From Candidatus Thorarchaeota archaeon (GTDB taxonomy: Archaea; Asgardarchaeota; Thorarchaeia; Thorarchaeales; Thorarchaeaceae): 21,979 nucleotides of DNA. The position numbers and the translations under genes were made by a program. The notes below the pieces were generated by a model, which was not told the origin of the DNA, made no database searches, and was given only the letters and a program-made list of their open reading frames with translations. Every line of letters begins with the position of its first letter. Position 1 is the first letter of the stretch. Shown piece by piece: positions 7,433-14,250 of the stretch. The stretch spans positions 1 to 21,979 of the forward strand of contig JAEOSL010000055.1 of the NCBI GenBank assembly GCA_016840385.1. The letters are read 5' to 3'.

Positions 7433-9946
7433 CTATTTCTTCTTAATCACGAAGATGTAGATGACCAATACAATACCAACTGCAGCGATTATCACCGCAA
7501 TGAGAATTACACCAGTAAGGTCTCCAGTAGTAGTAGCTGCAGCATTCTCTACTGTCACAACATGAGTTACCGTTGCAGTATTTCCAGCATTGTCTTCTGC
7601 AACGACAGTTATGCTATAGTCGCCATCTGGAATTACTGTTGTATCCCATGTGATTCCAATTGTATCCAATGTGACATTGGTAATAGAGGATCCTTCGATG
7701 AAGAGTTCTGCTCCTGCAAATCCACTTCCAGCATCTGTAACTTCGATTTCAATGGATACTATATCGCTTACAGTTGATCCATTAGCTGGTGTCAAAGTAA
7801 TCACTGGATCTATAGTATCTACAGTAGTGAATGTGATGTAACTTCCTCCATCCATAGCGGTGTCAGTTTTTCCAAAAGCATCCACAGCTGTGATGAAATA
7901 TTCAGTCACTCCATATGGTGCATTGATATCAACTGTGTAGTTCCCATTCGTCGTTTCATCCAGGGTGAGATTTATCCAAGCCCCAGAATCTACACGATAT
8001 GAGAGTGTAACGGTGACTTCTGATCCATCAACGACCTCTGCAGATATCGAAACAATTTCACCTGCCTCATCAACTGTGGTTGGTGATTGGTCAATACTTG
8101 TTATCTCAGGAGCTACATCATAGTAGATGTACAGGTCATCAACAAACACTACCAGTTTACTATCGGACCCGGAATATGCAGTCATTCCCAATTTCTCCAA
8201 AGTAGTATTAGGTGTAGTTCCAAAGTGTGATTCGTAGATATGAGCCAGGTCAATTTGGAAATTCAACCACTCACCTGTCACAATATTGTTTTGAAGAAGA
8301 ACAATATCATTCTCTTCACCACCTATCCACGATTCAACCTCGGAGCTTGAATTTGCTATGACAAACGCAAGATCAGCTCCATCAAAACCTACTTCGAAGA
8401 AAATGAAATCCTCTGAGCTTTCGTTGAATGTATCAATGTATACGTTGAAATCAAGAATTAGTTCTGTAGTATTATCAATTGGAAGGGTACCTAGTCGTTG
8501 TTCATACTCGAGATAGTTATAGTCTTCCAATGTGATGTTCCCAGCACGGTTTCCAGAGTGCGCAAAATCAGTGACAGAAAATTCAGGATCACTAATCGGT
8601 TCGGTCCAACCTTCAATTGGAGTACCAATGGCACCTTGAGTTTCATAACCCATGTCATTCACAATAGATGCGGTGAAGTTAATGTCATCAAATAGAATTG
8701 AAAGTCGACTATCATCTTCATTTGCAACCACGGTTATTGTGAAGCTTTCTAACCATAGTTCATCAGTTGTACTCATAGTATTGAAATCATCCCAAATATT
8801 ATGGTCGAAGAAATTCCAGTCATTGGTAACATTGAAATCATCTGCTTTGAATTTCATATCGTTACCCATTCCCACAGGCGGAAGAGTGCCTGTTCCTCCA
8901 ACACAGAGGTAGTAGTACATATTTGTGGATGTAGTTGTGTTTGATACACTTGCTCTCACATAAGCAATTGTAAACATTGAAGGATTTACCCAATCAGAAA
9001 TGTTCCAGTAGAATGAGAGTTCTCCTTTGTCGGTTGATGTCAATCGTTTGTCTATGTTAAAACGTGCTGTTGCTTTAGCTGAGTAATCATATGAGATAGC
9101 AGTCATGTTCATACTCCAATCTCCAGCGTGTGCCGTTGAACTCTGTGAGATATCCGCGGGATCAGTACTACCTGAGAAGGACCATCCACCTCCCCCTTCA
9201 AAGTCGCCATTGTTATGGGTTCCCCCAACTCTTACGTCAGTCCCATTCATTATTGTGAAATCATCCACATAGACTTGAACATACTCATTTGTGTAAGTAC
9301 GAATCCACATATAGACTAACTCAAAACGTGTGGGTATTTGACTGAAGACCTCAATGTAATCTCTTGTAATGTTTCTCTGCAACTTGTTCCAAGTATCTAA
9401 TGGACCATCAATGTTGAAATAAGCAGTTGATGAATTAGTATAACTAGTATCGCAACCTAAATAGTAGTACATGTTCCTACCACTCATCTGAACCTGTATT
9501 CTGAAATAATCCACATCATTCGGGTTTCCAATCTCATCTAGATACCAATCAAGGGATAGAGTAGTATTGATTGGATTGTCCCAATAGGTCCAATTATCTT
9601 GTGTTAATCGTACTTCTGCATAATGATTAGCATCCAAGGCTCTACCTTTCATTCCAACCGATTGTACTCCTTCATTTACAATCGACGTTTCGATCCAGGA
9701 AGATTGCTCTATTGATCGAGTTGTATAGATATTGTTAGGAGATGTTGAACTTGACCAGTCTTCCAAATCTCCGTTTGGTGCGACGTTTGTAATCCAATCT
9801 ACTCTTGCAAGATCATTTTCTGAAATATTATTCATTTTTACTGAATCGATATTCTGCGTGCTTGGTATTGTCACCTGATTTGTCACCGTGAATAGTGGTG
9901 ACAACATTAGGAGTACTAAAACCAAAGTCATTGATTTTTTAAACAT
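7433..9946 (-). CDS. Secreted, membrane-anchored surface protein with beta-sandwich repeats and Ig-like domains
   Basis: 837 residues from the ATG at 9946, with GAGGG 6 nt upstream; the open frame to 9988 adds an unlikely tail before the signal peptide. Residues 1-24 are a signal peptide (MFKKSMTLVLVLLMLS). Three repeats of about 180 residues follow (roughly 58-234, 245-425, 430-612). The first two begin with N-G-D-L/F-E, and all three close with an F/V-x-D-D strand (VYVDDFTIM, ILFDDINFT, VFVDDLYIY), a pattern of carbohydrate-binding-module-like jelly rolls. Repeats 1 and 2 share NMYYYL. Two Ig-like or bacterial-Ig-like domains follow (613-710 and 714-800, ending AEDNAGNTATVTHVVTV), then a C-terminal helix (about 810-833) and KKK. 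Many N-x-S/T sites suggest glycosylation. A cell-surface or S-layer-associated adhesion or glycan-binding role is inferred; no catalytic residues were recognised. Confidence 0.85.
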   Translation of the reverse strand: MFKKSMTLVLVLLMLSPLFTVTNQVTIPSTQNIDSVKMNNISENDLARVDWITNVAPNGDLEDWSSSTSPNNIYTTRSIEQSSWIETSIVNEGVQSVGMKGRALDANHYAEVRLTQDNWTYWDNPINTTLSLDWYLDEIGNPNDVDYFRIQVQMSGRNMYYYLGCDTSYTNSSTAYFNIDGPLDTWNKLQRNITRDYIEVFSQIPTRFELVYMWIRTYTNEYVQVYVDDFTIMNGTDVRVGGTHNNGDFEGGGGWSFSGSTDPADISQSSTAHAGDWSMNMTAISYDYSAKATARFNIDKRLTSTDKGELSFYWNISDWVNPSMFTIAYVRASVSNTTTSTNMYYYLCVGGTGTLPPVGMGNDMKFKADDFNVTNDWNFFDHNIWDDFNTMSTTDELWLESFTITVVANEDDSRLSILFDDINFTASIVNDMGYETQGAIGTPIEGWTEPISDPEFSVTDFAHSGNRAGNITLEDYNYLEYEQRLGTLPIDNTTELILDFNVYIDTFNESSEDFIFFEVGFDGADLAFVIANSSSEVESWIGGEENDIVLLQNNIVTGEWLNFQIDLAHIYESHFGTTPNTTLEKLGMTAYSGSDSKLVVFVDDLYIYYDVAPEITSIDQSPTTVDEAGEIVSISAEVVDGSEVTVTLSYRVDSGAWINLTLDETTNGNYTVDINAPYGVTEYFITAVDAFGKTDTAMDGGSYITFTTVDTIDPVITLTPANGSTVSDIVSIEIEVTDAGSGFAGAELFIEGSSITNVTLDTIGITWDTTVIPDGDYSITVVAEDNAGNTATVTHVVTVENAAATTTGDLTGVILIAVIIAAVGIVLVIYIFVIKKK

Positions 9947-9993
9947 GAAATTCCCTCTTGAAAAGAGTTGAACTAAACAGAGCCGCATGTCAA

Positions 9994-10004
9994 ACGCTTA
10001 TGTA
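9994..10004 (-). promoter_or_regulatory. TATA-like element of the surface-protein gene
   Basis: The minus strand reads CTACATAAGC after an A-run. A start of transcription near 9972 would give a leader of about 26 nt that includes the GAGGG ribosome site. Confidence 0.4.
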
Positions 10005-10239
10005 GTTTTTCAGTTGGAAAACGACGTGGCGAGTTTTGGCATTCTATATTCGATTTATGAGTATACACTACTCCTGTTACCACTTCTAAATTAGTAAAAA
10101 ATCACGACTCAGAAACTGAGTATGGCATCAATAGGGTAATTCTGAATGAGTTTCTGGCAAGGGTGAAAAACGGGGTTAGAAAGTTAACCCTAACTTATTG
10201 GAGATATTCGTCATTTAACCCTTTACGAAAGCTTAGGTG
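10005..10239. other. Intergenic stretch with two palindromes, no gene seen
   Basis: No plausible open frame on either strand: candidates such as the one from the ATG near 10054 end within about 12 codons. Two perfect inverted repeats stand out: ACTCAG-AAA-CTGAGT (10107-10121) and GGGTTA-N6-TAACCC (10173-10190). They lie upstream of the surface-protein gene and downstream of the AbrB gene, where operators or RNA hairpins could sit. AGAAACTGAG of the first palindrome also occurs on the minus strand just upstream of the AbrB gene (10503-10494). Confidence 0.5.
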
Positions 10240-10269
10240 AAAAAGAAAGAGAAGGTGGCAAAAGCCACC
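10240..10269 (-). terminator. Hairpin plus pyrimidine tract after the AbrB-like gene
   Basis: GGTGGC-N4-GCCACC (10254-10269) begins 8 bp after the stop; on the minus strand it is followed by TTCTCTTTCTTTTT. It has the same layout as the hairpin after the surface-protein gene. Confidence 0.65.
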
Positions 10270-10276
10270 AATTGAA

Positions 10277-10465
10277 TTATTCGAGTTTCTTGCCAGAGAT
10301 GGTCCATGTACCATCTTCGTTGGATTCAACTTTCATAATGAAAGCATCGTAAGGCTCAATGCCTAGCTCCCTGCGAAGTACGCTAGGAATCACGAGTGAG
10401 CCATCCTTCGAAGATGTTCCTACGACAACTCTGCCACCATTTGATTCAGATGTGGTTCTCGGCAT
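10277..10465 (-). CDS. AbrB/SpoVT-fold DNA-binding protein
   Basis: 62 residues. The swapped-hairpin core is clear: VVVGTSSKDGSLVIPSVLRR followed by ELGIEPYDAFIMKV matches the AbrB/MazE pattern of a strand, x-G-x-(V/I)-x-(I/L)-P-x-x-(L/I)-R, then LGI with a hydrophobic strand. Such proteins act as small dimeric transcription regulators or as antitoxins. No toxin gene is adjacent: the facing strand holds only a broken membrane-protein remnant, so a stand-alone regulator is more likely. A strong ribosome site GAGGTG lies 8 nt before the ATG. The palindrome-rich stretches on either side are candidate binding sites (inference). Confidence 0.85.
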   Translation of the reverse strand: MPRTTSESNGGRVVVGTSSKDGSLVIPSVLRRELGIEPYDAFIMKVESNEDGTWTISGKKLE

Positions 10466-10502
10466 TATTCAGTCACCTCAGTTACGACAACTCTCAGTTT
10501 CT

Positions 10503-10660
10503 TGGCTGAGTCAGTAATTTCAGATGAAGAACAAGAAGTTTTAGAACTATTGTTAGAAAATTCAAGAAGTACACAAACAACTCCGATAGATTGGGGTGCT
10601 GGTTTAATTGCTTTATTTACATTAGGTACAATCGCAATTTTTCTGAGAAGACGTCATTAG
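10503..10660 (+). pseudogene. Remnant of a small C-terminally membrane-anchored protein (frameshifted)
   Basis: Two AT-rich, coding-like segments overlap in different frames. The first, open from 10446 with only a TTG at 10503 as possible start, includes ISDEEQEVLELLLE and stops at about 10588. The second, one base back, reads TQTTPIDWGAGLIALFTLGT then IAIFLRRRH and stops at 10660: a classic C-terminal helix with an Arg-rich tail. It has no start codon of its own. A one-base loss near the GAAATTC at about 10557-10563 would join them into one protein. A hairpin follows at the stop. I read this as the eroded end of a surface or membrane protein; sequencing error or a real frameshift are alternatives. 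Confidence 0.4.
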
Positions 10661-10672
10661 TCTTCTTTTCTT
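10646..10672 (+). terminator. Hairpin at the end of the membrane-anchor remnant
   Basis: AGAAGAC and GTCTTCT form a 7-bp stem around a 7-nt loop that contains most of the TAG stop, followed by a short T/C-rich run. It could end transcription of the remnant. Confidence 0.35.
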
Positions 10673-10710
10673 TACATTATGTTTTTGTAGTAATAAAGCA
10701 CTCTGAGAAA

Positions 10711-10720
10711 GATTTAATTT
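10711..10720 (+). promoter_or_regulatory. TATA-like element of the winged-helix gene
   Basis: GATTTAATTT is centred 26 bp before the ATG at 10742. With no ribosome site in between, this fits a leaderless transcript starting at or next to the ATG. Confidence 0.45.
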
Positions 10721-10741
10721 TCGTAATCTATTTGATATATT

Positions 10742-11035
10742 ATGCCAACTGATGAAGAATTAAAAATTGCTATGTTGGCTTTACAAGTTCTATGTAGAGG
10801 TAGTGGTGCTCTTACTAGAGATTCAATCCGTTACGAAATAAGAAATAGAAGAAATGTTTATGTAAATCGTAGAGATTTGCGACCTATTCTTGATGACTTA
10901 AGTAGAGATGGTTTTCTTACAAGGATTCAAACAACAGATAGAAATGGTAAACCGGAAATAAAATATCAAATCACTGTTATGGGTTATGAAAGATACGATG
11001 CTTTGCAACGACATAGGGGTAGACGATCAAAATAA
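10742..11035 (+). CDS. Small winged-helix DNA-binding protein
   Basis: 97 residues. The predicted order is helix (EELKIAMLALQVLCR), helix (TRDSIRYEIRNR), recognition helix (VNRRDLRPILDDLSRDGFLT), then a wing (TRIQTTDRNGKPEIKYQITV) and a basic C-terminal helix. This is a winged helix-turn-helix of the PadR/MarR/ArsR type, without obvious ligand- or metal-binding residues, so a small transcription regulator. Codon use is strongly A/T-ended (TTA, AGA, GAA), more so than in most neighbours, and similar to the preceding remnant, which hints at a shared foreign origin. Its target is unknown. Confidence 0.75.
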   Translation: MPTDEELKIAMLALQVLCRGSGALTRDSIRYEIRNRRNVYVNRRDLRPILDDLSRDGFLTRIQTTDRNGKPEIKYQITVMGYERYDALQRHRGRRSK

Positions 11036-11141
11036 CCTACAAGTTTTTACATCCATTATATCCCTTTACAATATCCTTTCAGATTCTGATAGCACCCTTG
11101 GCAGCAATTTTCCCCACCAAATCTTCTTCGATAAGAACATA

Positions 11142-12119
11142 CTAGTCTATTTCTCTTATGTGCCGATAGAAACGGATAGCATTTTCCCAGTATATCTTCC
11201 TCAGTACTCTATTAGGTAGAGAGAGACCGTTGATGAGAGTTCCTCCAGCGTTCGCGGTGTCATTGTCCTTGAATGGTAACGGAATCCCTTGCCCATCAGT
11301 CTCAAGCAACAGGCGAAGAGCCAGATGTCTGTGGTCAAAATAGTTCCTGCTACTGGATCGCCATTTGAAGCGAAAGAGTGCGATACAGTCTGTTCCGAAG
11401 ACAATTCTATCTTGGTACTTTATCAAGAAATCCCTTGACCTCTCGGAGTCTTTGCTGAGCTCCCTAACCATCCATCTAGCTGACGCTGTATCGACAATGA
11501 AGTTCGGATAGGAGTCCATCCAATGGGCCAGATTTGAGAGTCTATCTATTTCAGGCTGTGCAGCAAAATGGGCAAGCTGAAATTTGACATCAGGATGCCC
11601 CGCAACTGCAACCTCCAGCTCACCAAGATCCTCTTCTTTCGTGTTGTACACTTGGCTATTTGCATATTTGCTGGCGTAATATGTGTCCGGGTCGCTCATA
11701 TGGAGAAGAAGTGGGATTTCATTGTCTACAAGAGCAGCGAAGATAGGGTCACATGATTCGTCGCCAAATCTGATATTGTCTGGTTTCGTCTTGGCACGTT
11801 TATTCATAATTGGTGCATTCTGTATCTTTGCAATTTGATAACCATCCTCTTTGAGTTTCTCTATTTTTCTGGCTACTCCTGGAATGCCTTTTGTGGATAA
11901 CTTAGATCCACTGAAGTATCTGGCAAAAATGAATCGACCAGGATACTTCTTCTCTGCATAGTTTCTTACTCTACGAATGTGTGGAATCAAGAGGGTTCTC
12001 TCAACGCCGTATTTTTGACCGATTTCCACTAGGAGATTAAGAGAACCTTTGTCGACAGCATGAGTATGGGCATCAAAGATCGGGCCATCATAGTTAAGTT
12101 CTGATTGTAGTTGAGACAC
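11142..12119 (-). CDS. Amidohydrolase-family metal-dependent hydrolase (TIM barrel)
   Basis: 325 residues with a GTG start. Motifs fit the amidohydrolase_2 (PF04909) group in order: FDAHTH (15-20) at the end of strand 1, LLLHMSD with His140, QLAHFA with His184, VDTASARW (209-216) and FGTDC with Asp244. These supply the two N-terminal His, the two mid-barrel His and the catalytic Asp expected for a mononuclear or binuclear metal site, so it is probably active. The family includes decarboxylases and hydrolases of small carboxylic or aromatic compounds; substrate cannot be assigned. A small hairpin (ATCTC-AGGC-GAGAT in the message) lies directly before the GTG. The gene is transcribed away from the zinc-knuckle gene and towards the winged-helix gene. 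Confidence 0.85.
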   Translation of the reverse strand: MSQLQSELNYDGPIFDAHTHAVDKGSLNLLVEIGQKYGVERTLLIPHIRRVRNYAEKKYPGRFIFARYFSGSKLSTKGIPGVARKIEKLKEDGYQIAKIQNAPIMNKRAKTKPDNIRFGDESCDPIFAALVDNEIPLLLHMSDPDTYYASKYANSQVYNTKEEDLGELEVAVAGHPDVKFQLAHFAAQPEIDRLSNLAHWMDSYPNFIVDTASARWMVRELSKDSERSRDFLIKYQDRIVFGTDCIALFRFKWRSSSRNYFDHRHLALRLLLETDGQGIPLPFKDNDTANAGGTLINGLSLPNRVLRKIYWENAIRFYRHIREID

Positions 12120-12352
12120 AATCTCGCCTGAGATACGCCTAATTGAAAAGAGTATGTGTCTCTGCTATGCTGCTTATTCTAGACTTTGCTATGGTTACAG
12201 CCAAACTCAACATGAGGAATGAAATATCAATTTGCATCAATCACAAACATCCCAAGAGCTTGTTGGTCTGAGTCAAGATATCTATTTCCATTTACTGAGA
12301 ATCCGTGGAAATTGCTGAAGGAGTTTATCAGTACTCTCAAACACTAACTTAC

Positions 12353-12874
12353 ATGAGGCGGACAGAGCAGACGAAGTTATCTGATTTTACCGAGTCGAAA
12401 GAAGAAACCCCGGCTACAAGATCGTCCACCGAAACACCAACCTATCTCCTCTCAACCATCGATCCCCCGCCCCCTCGACCGAAAGGAAAAATGTGGTATA
12501 AGACAACCAATACTGACGAGCAATGGGGTGTATGTAACTTTGATGGGACTGTTCTCCTTGTTAGAATAGAGGACGGTCAAATGTACGTGCATGGAGAAAA
12601 AGCAGTCTGCAAATGGTGCGGAGATGCTCTCGAAATCCGCGAAGACAAGGTGTTCTGCTCTGGTGCCTGTAAGAGATACCAGGGAGAGTTCTCAAGTGAC
12701 CCGAATTCCTTTCTTCATTGGGAAGGAGTCAAGTCCTATACCCTCAGGAAGATGGTAGCAGAAGTAGAAGATCTCGAACTGGAACCGAGAGACCTCGAAC
12801 CAATCGCCTATGCCCCTAATTGGTCTATTCTTTATGATTACGCAGACGAGATGAGCTCTGATGATACCCTTTAG
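12353..12874 (+). CDS. Uncharacterised zinc-knuckle protein with PIP-box-like N-terminus
   Basis: 173 residues from the ATG at 12353; a GTG at 12305 opens the same frame 16 codons earlier and cannot be excluded. The N-terminus has QTKLSDFT, close to the archaeal PCNA-interacting consensus (Q-x-x-hydrophobic-x-x-aromatic), followed by a disordered Ser/Thr/Pro-rich linker with DPPPPRPKGK. A compact C-terminal region includes a four-Cys zinc site, CKWCG...FCSGACK (C-x2-C-x12-C-x3-C). The end is acidic. I do not recognise the family. The PIP-like motif and zinc site would suit a DNA replication or repair accessory factor, but that is inference. Confidence 0.7.
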   Translation: MRRTEQTKLSDFTESKEETPATRSSTETPTYLLSTIDPPPPRPKGKMWYKTTNTDEQWGVCNFDGTVLLVRIEDGQMYVHGEKAVCKWCGDALEIREDKVFCSGACKRYQGEFSSDPNSFLHWEGVKSYTLRKMVAEVEDLELEPRDLEPIAYAPNWSILYDYADEMSSDDTL

Positions 12875-12936
12875 TCTATGACGAAAGAGTAATATTAGCA
12901 GTTACAGTTAGTGCCAGATTCAGCTGGTGAAATATT

Positions 12937-13272
12937 ATGATGGAAACTTCAGGAGCAAGACCAAAAGAAGTGAGCATTGCTGGTTGGCTAGTTTTACTTG
13001 AATCAATAGTCGGTTTGATTATTGGTGGAGTGGAATATGTTATCTGGGAAAATGAGCTTTCACTTCTAGGTGCTGTATTGGCAATCGTCGGATTCTGGTT
13101 GTACTTCCAGATATTAGGCCAAGATTATTCTGCATGGAACATGGCAGTGATTTTCAATGTCATAGCCATCTTTCTCTATGCCGTAGGAAGTAATTGGCCT
13201 GGTGTAGGTCTCAGTGTAATTTGTTTCCTATATCTGATTCAACCGAACGTTAAAGCACATTTTGTAAAATAG
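12937..13272 (+). CDS. Small integral membrane protein (four helices), function unknown
   Basis: 111 residues with hydrophobic helices at about 14-35, 41-60, 66-85 and 88-104, and a short polar N-terminus. It starts with a double ATG preceded by GGTGA about 6 nt upstream. No conserved polar residues suggest transport or catalysis. It is followed by a terminator-like hairpin and faces the two-domain GNAT gene. Function cannot be assigned. Confidence 0.7.
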   Translation: MMETSGARPKEVSIAGWLVLLESIVGLIIGGVEYVIWENELSLLGAVLAIVGFWLYFQILGQDYSAWNMAVIFNVIAIFLYAVGSNWPGVGLSVICFLYLIQPNVKAHFVK

Positions 13273-13277
13273 ATAGA

Positions 13278-13310
13278 GGCTGGTTCTTCCAGCCCTTCCT
13301 TTTTATTTTC
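13278..13310 (+). terminator. Hairpin and T-rich tract after the small membrane protein
   Basis: GGCTGG-TTCTT-CCAGCC (13278-13294) is followed by CTTCCTTTTTATTTTC. It lies 5 bp after the plus-strand stop and 21 bp from the stop of the facing GNAT gene. Confidence 0.7.
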
Positions 13311-13314
13311 TGTT

Positions 13315-14202
13315 CTAATCCCTAGAGAGATTTAGTTCATAGAGAAGGAACCTTCTTCCTATGAATTCCTCATCGACATATCCCAGTGTTAAAGCCCATT
13401 CAGTAGCTCTGGGTCCTAAGAAGTAAACTGCTCTTTCAGCACCTAGGGAGTCTGCCTCGTCGATTGATCTAGCAATTATTTCTACAAAGATTGTCCTGTT
13501 AGTAGCAAAGACAGTGTAAGCTGCAGTCCAGATTTCGTCCTTTCGGTCCCGTCTAGCCATGCAATAAATTCCTTGGGCTATTCCTTCTTCGTCGATTATG
13601 ACTTTGATTTCTGAATCGTGGAGGAGTCGTGAGAGACCTTCAATACTCTTGAAATCAAATTGCCATGCAAGCGGAAATGTTGTACTCTCAACAAGTTCTG
13701 GGTTTGCTTGAAGAATATCATGAAGTCGACTAACATCAATCTTGAGAGGTACAAGCGTTGGACTAGGGGATGAATGCTCTGGGTACGGTCGATAGAGTCT
13801 GAAATATCCTGTAGTATCTGCCAAAGTAAATCCTGTACGTTCCGCGACAAGCTGGGATGCTTCATTTCGGGAACTTGTAGCGTACCATAGAATTCTGATT
13901 CCTTGTTCTTTTGCAGCAACTGCTAAAGCTTCAGTTACTTTGACACCATATCCTTTCTGTCTGTATTCTTCCTTTACTCTTAGCCCCTTGACCCAGCCTA
14001 TTGCTGCTTTCTCTACTTTTTCCAAGTCTCCTAACGCGATCAGCTCTTCACCTATGAAAATACCAACAGCAGTATTTGTTGAATCTGAAATCCATTTAGG
14101 AAATTCTTCAGGAACATAGTCGTTTCCATCCCAGATGGTTTCGCATAATACTTTGACTTGGTCATGATCTTCAATGACCATTTCACGAAGATGTTCAGAC
14201 AT
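13315..14202 (-). CDS. Two-domain GNAT acetyltransferase (resembles the NAT16/histidine acetyltransferase group)
   Basis: 295 residues. The N-terminal domain (about 5-145) is a complete GNAT: LRVKEEYRQKGYGVKVTEAL holds the acetyl-CoA loop R-Q-K-G-Y-G (81-86), and later NEASQLVAERTGF is the closing motif. The early segment IWDGNDYVPEEFPKWISD, just before strand 2, recalls animal NAT16-like N-acetyltransferases, where a D-Y-V-P-x-x-F stretch is usual. The C-terminal half (155-295) looks like a second degenerate GNAT-like domain without the R-x-x-G-x-G loop. The ribosome site is weak. It lies 48 nt downstream of the methyltransferase gene on the same strand and could be co-transcribed. The substrate suggestion is by resemblance only. 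Confidence 0.8.
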   Translation of the reverse strand: MSEHLREMVIEDHDQVKVLCETIWDGNDYVPEEFPKWISDSTNTAVGIFIGEELIALGDLEKVEKAAIGWVKGLRVKEEYRQKGYGVKVTEALAVAAKEQGIRILWYATSSRNEASQLVAERTGFTLADTTGYFRLYRPYPEHSSPSPTLVPLKIDVSRLHDILQANPELVESTTFPLAWQFDFKSIEGLSRLLHDSEIKVIIDEEGIAQGIYCMARRDRKDEIWTAAYTVFATNRTIFVEIIARSIDEADSLGAERAVYFLGPRATEWALTLGYVDEEFIGRRFLLYELNLSRD

Positions 14203-14250
14203 ATCTTTCCGTGCAAACTAAACCGCTTAAGAATAATATGAATTGACACA

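Noticed and set aside
10277..10660. AbrB-like gene as antitoxin of a toxin-antitoxin pair
   Set aside because: No PIN, MazF, RelE or similar toxin frame lies on either side; the facing sequence is a membrane-anchor remnant.
11079..11144. 20-codon open extension after the amidohydrolase TAG, reading YVLIEEDLVGKIAAKG and so on
   Set aside because: It looks protein-like and raised stop-codon readthrough or amber recoding, but the family normally ends at the preceding ENAIRFYRH helix and no recoding signal is visible; chance is the simpler explanation.
13596..13919. Minus-strand open frame of 107 codons in another frame
   Set aside because: Inside the two-domain GNAT gene, which has clear motifs in its own frame.
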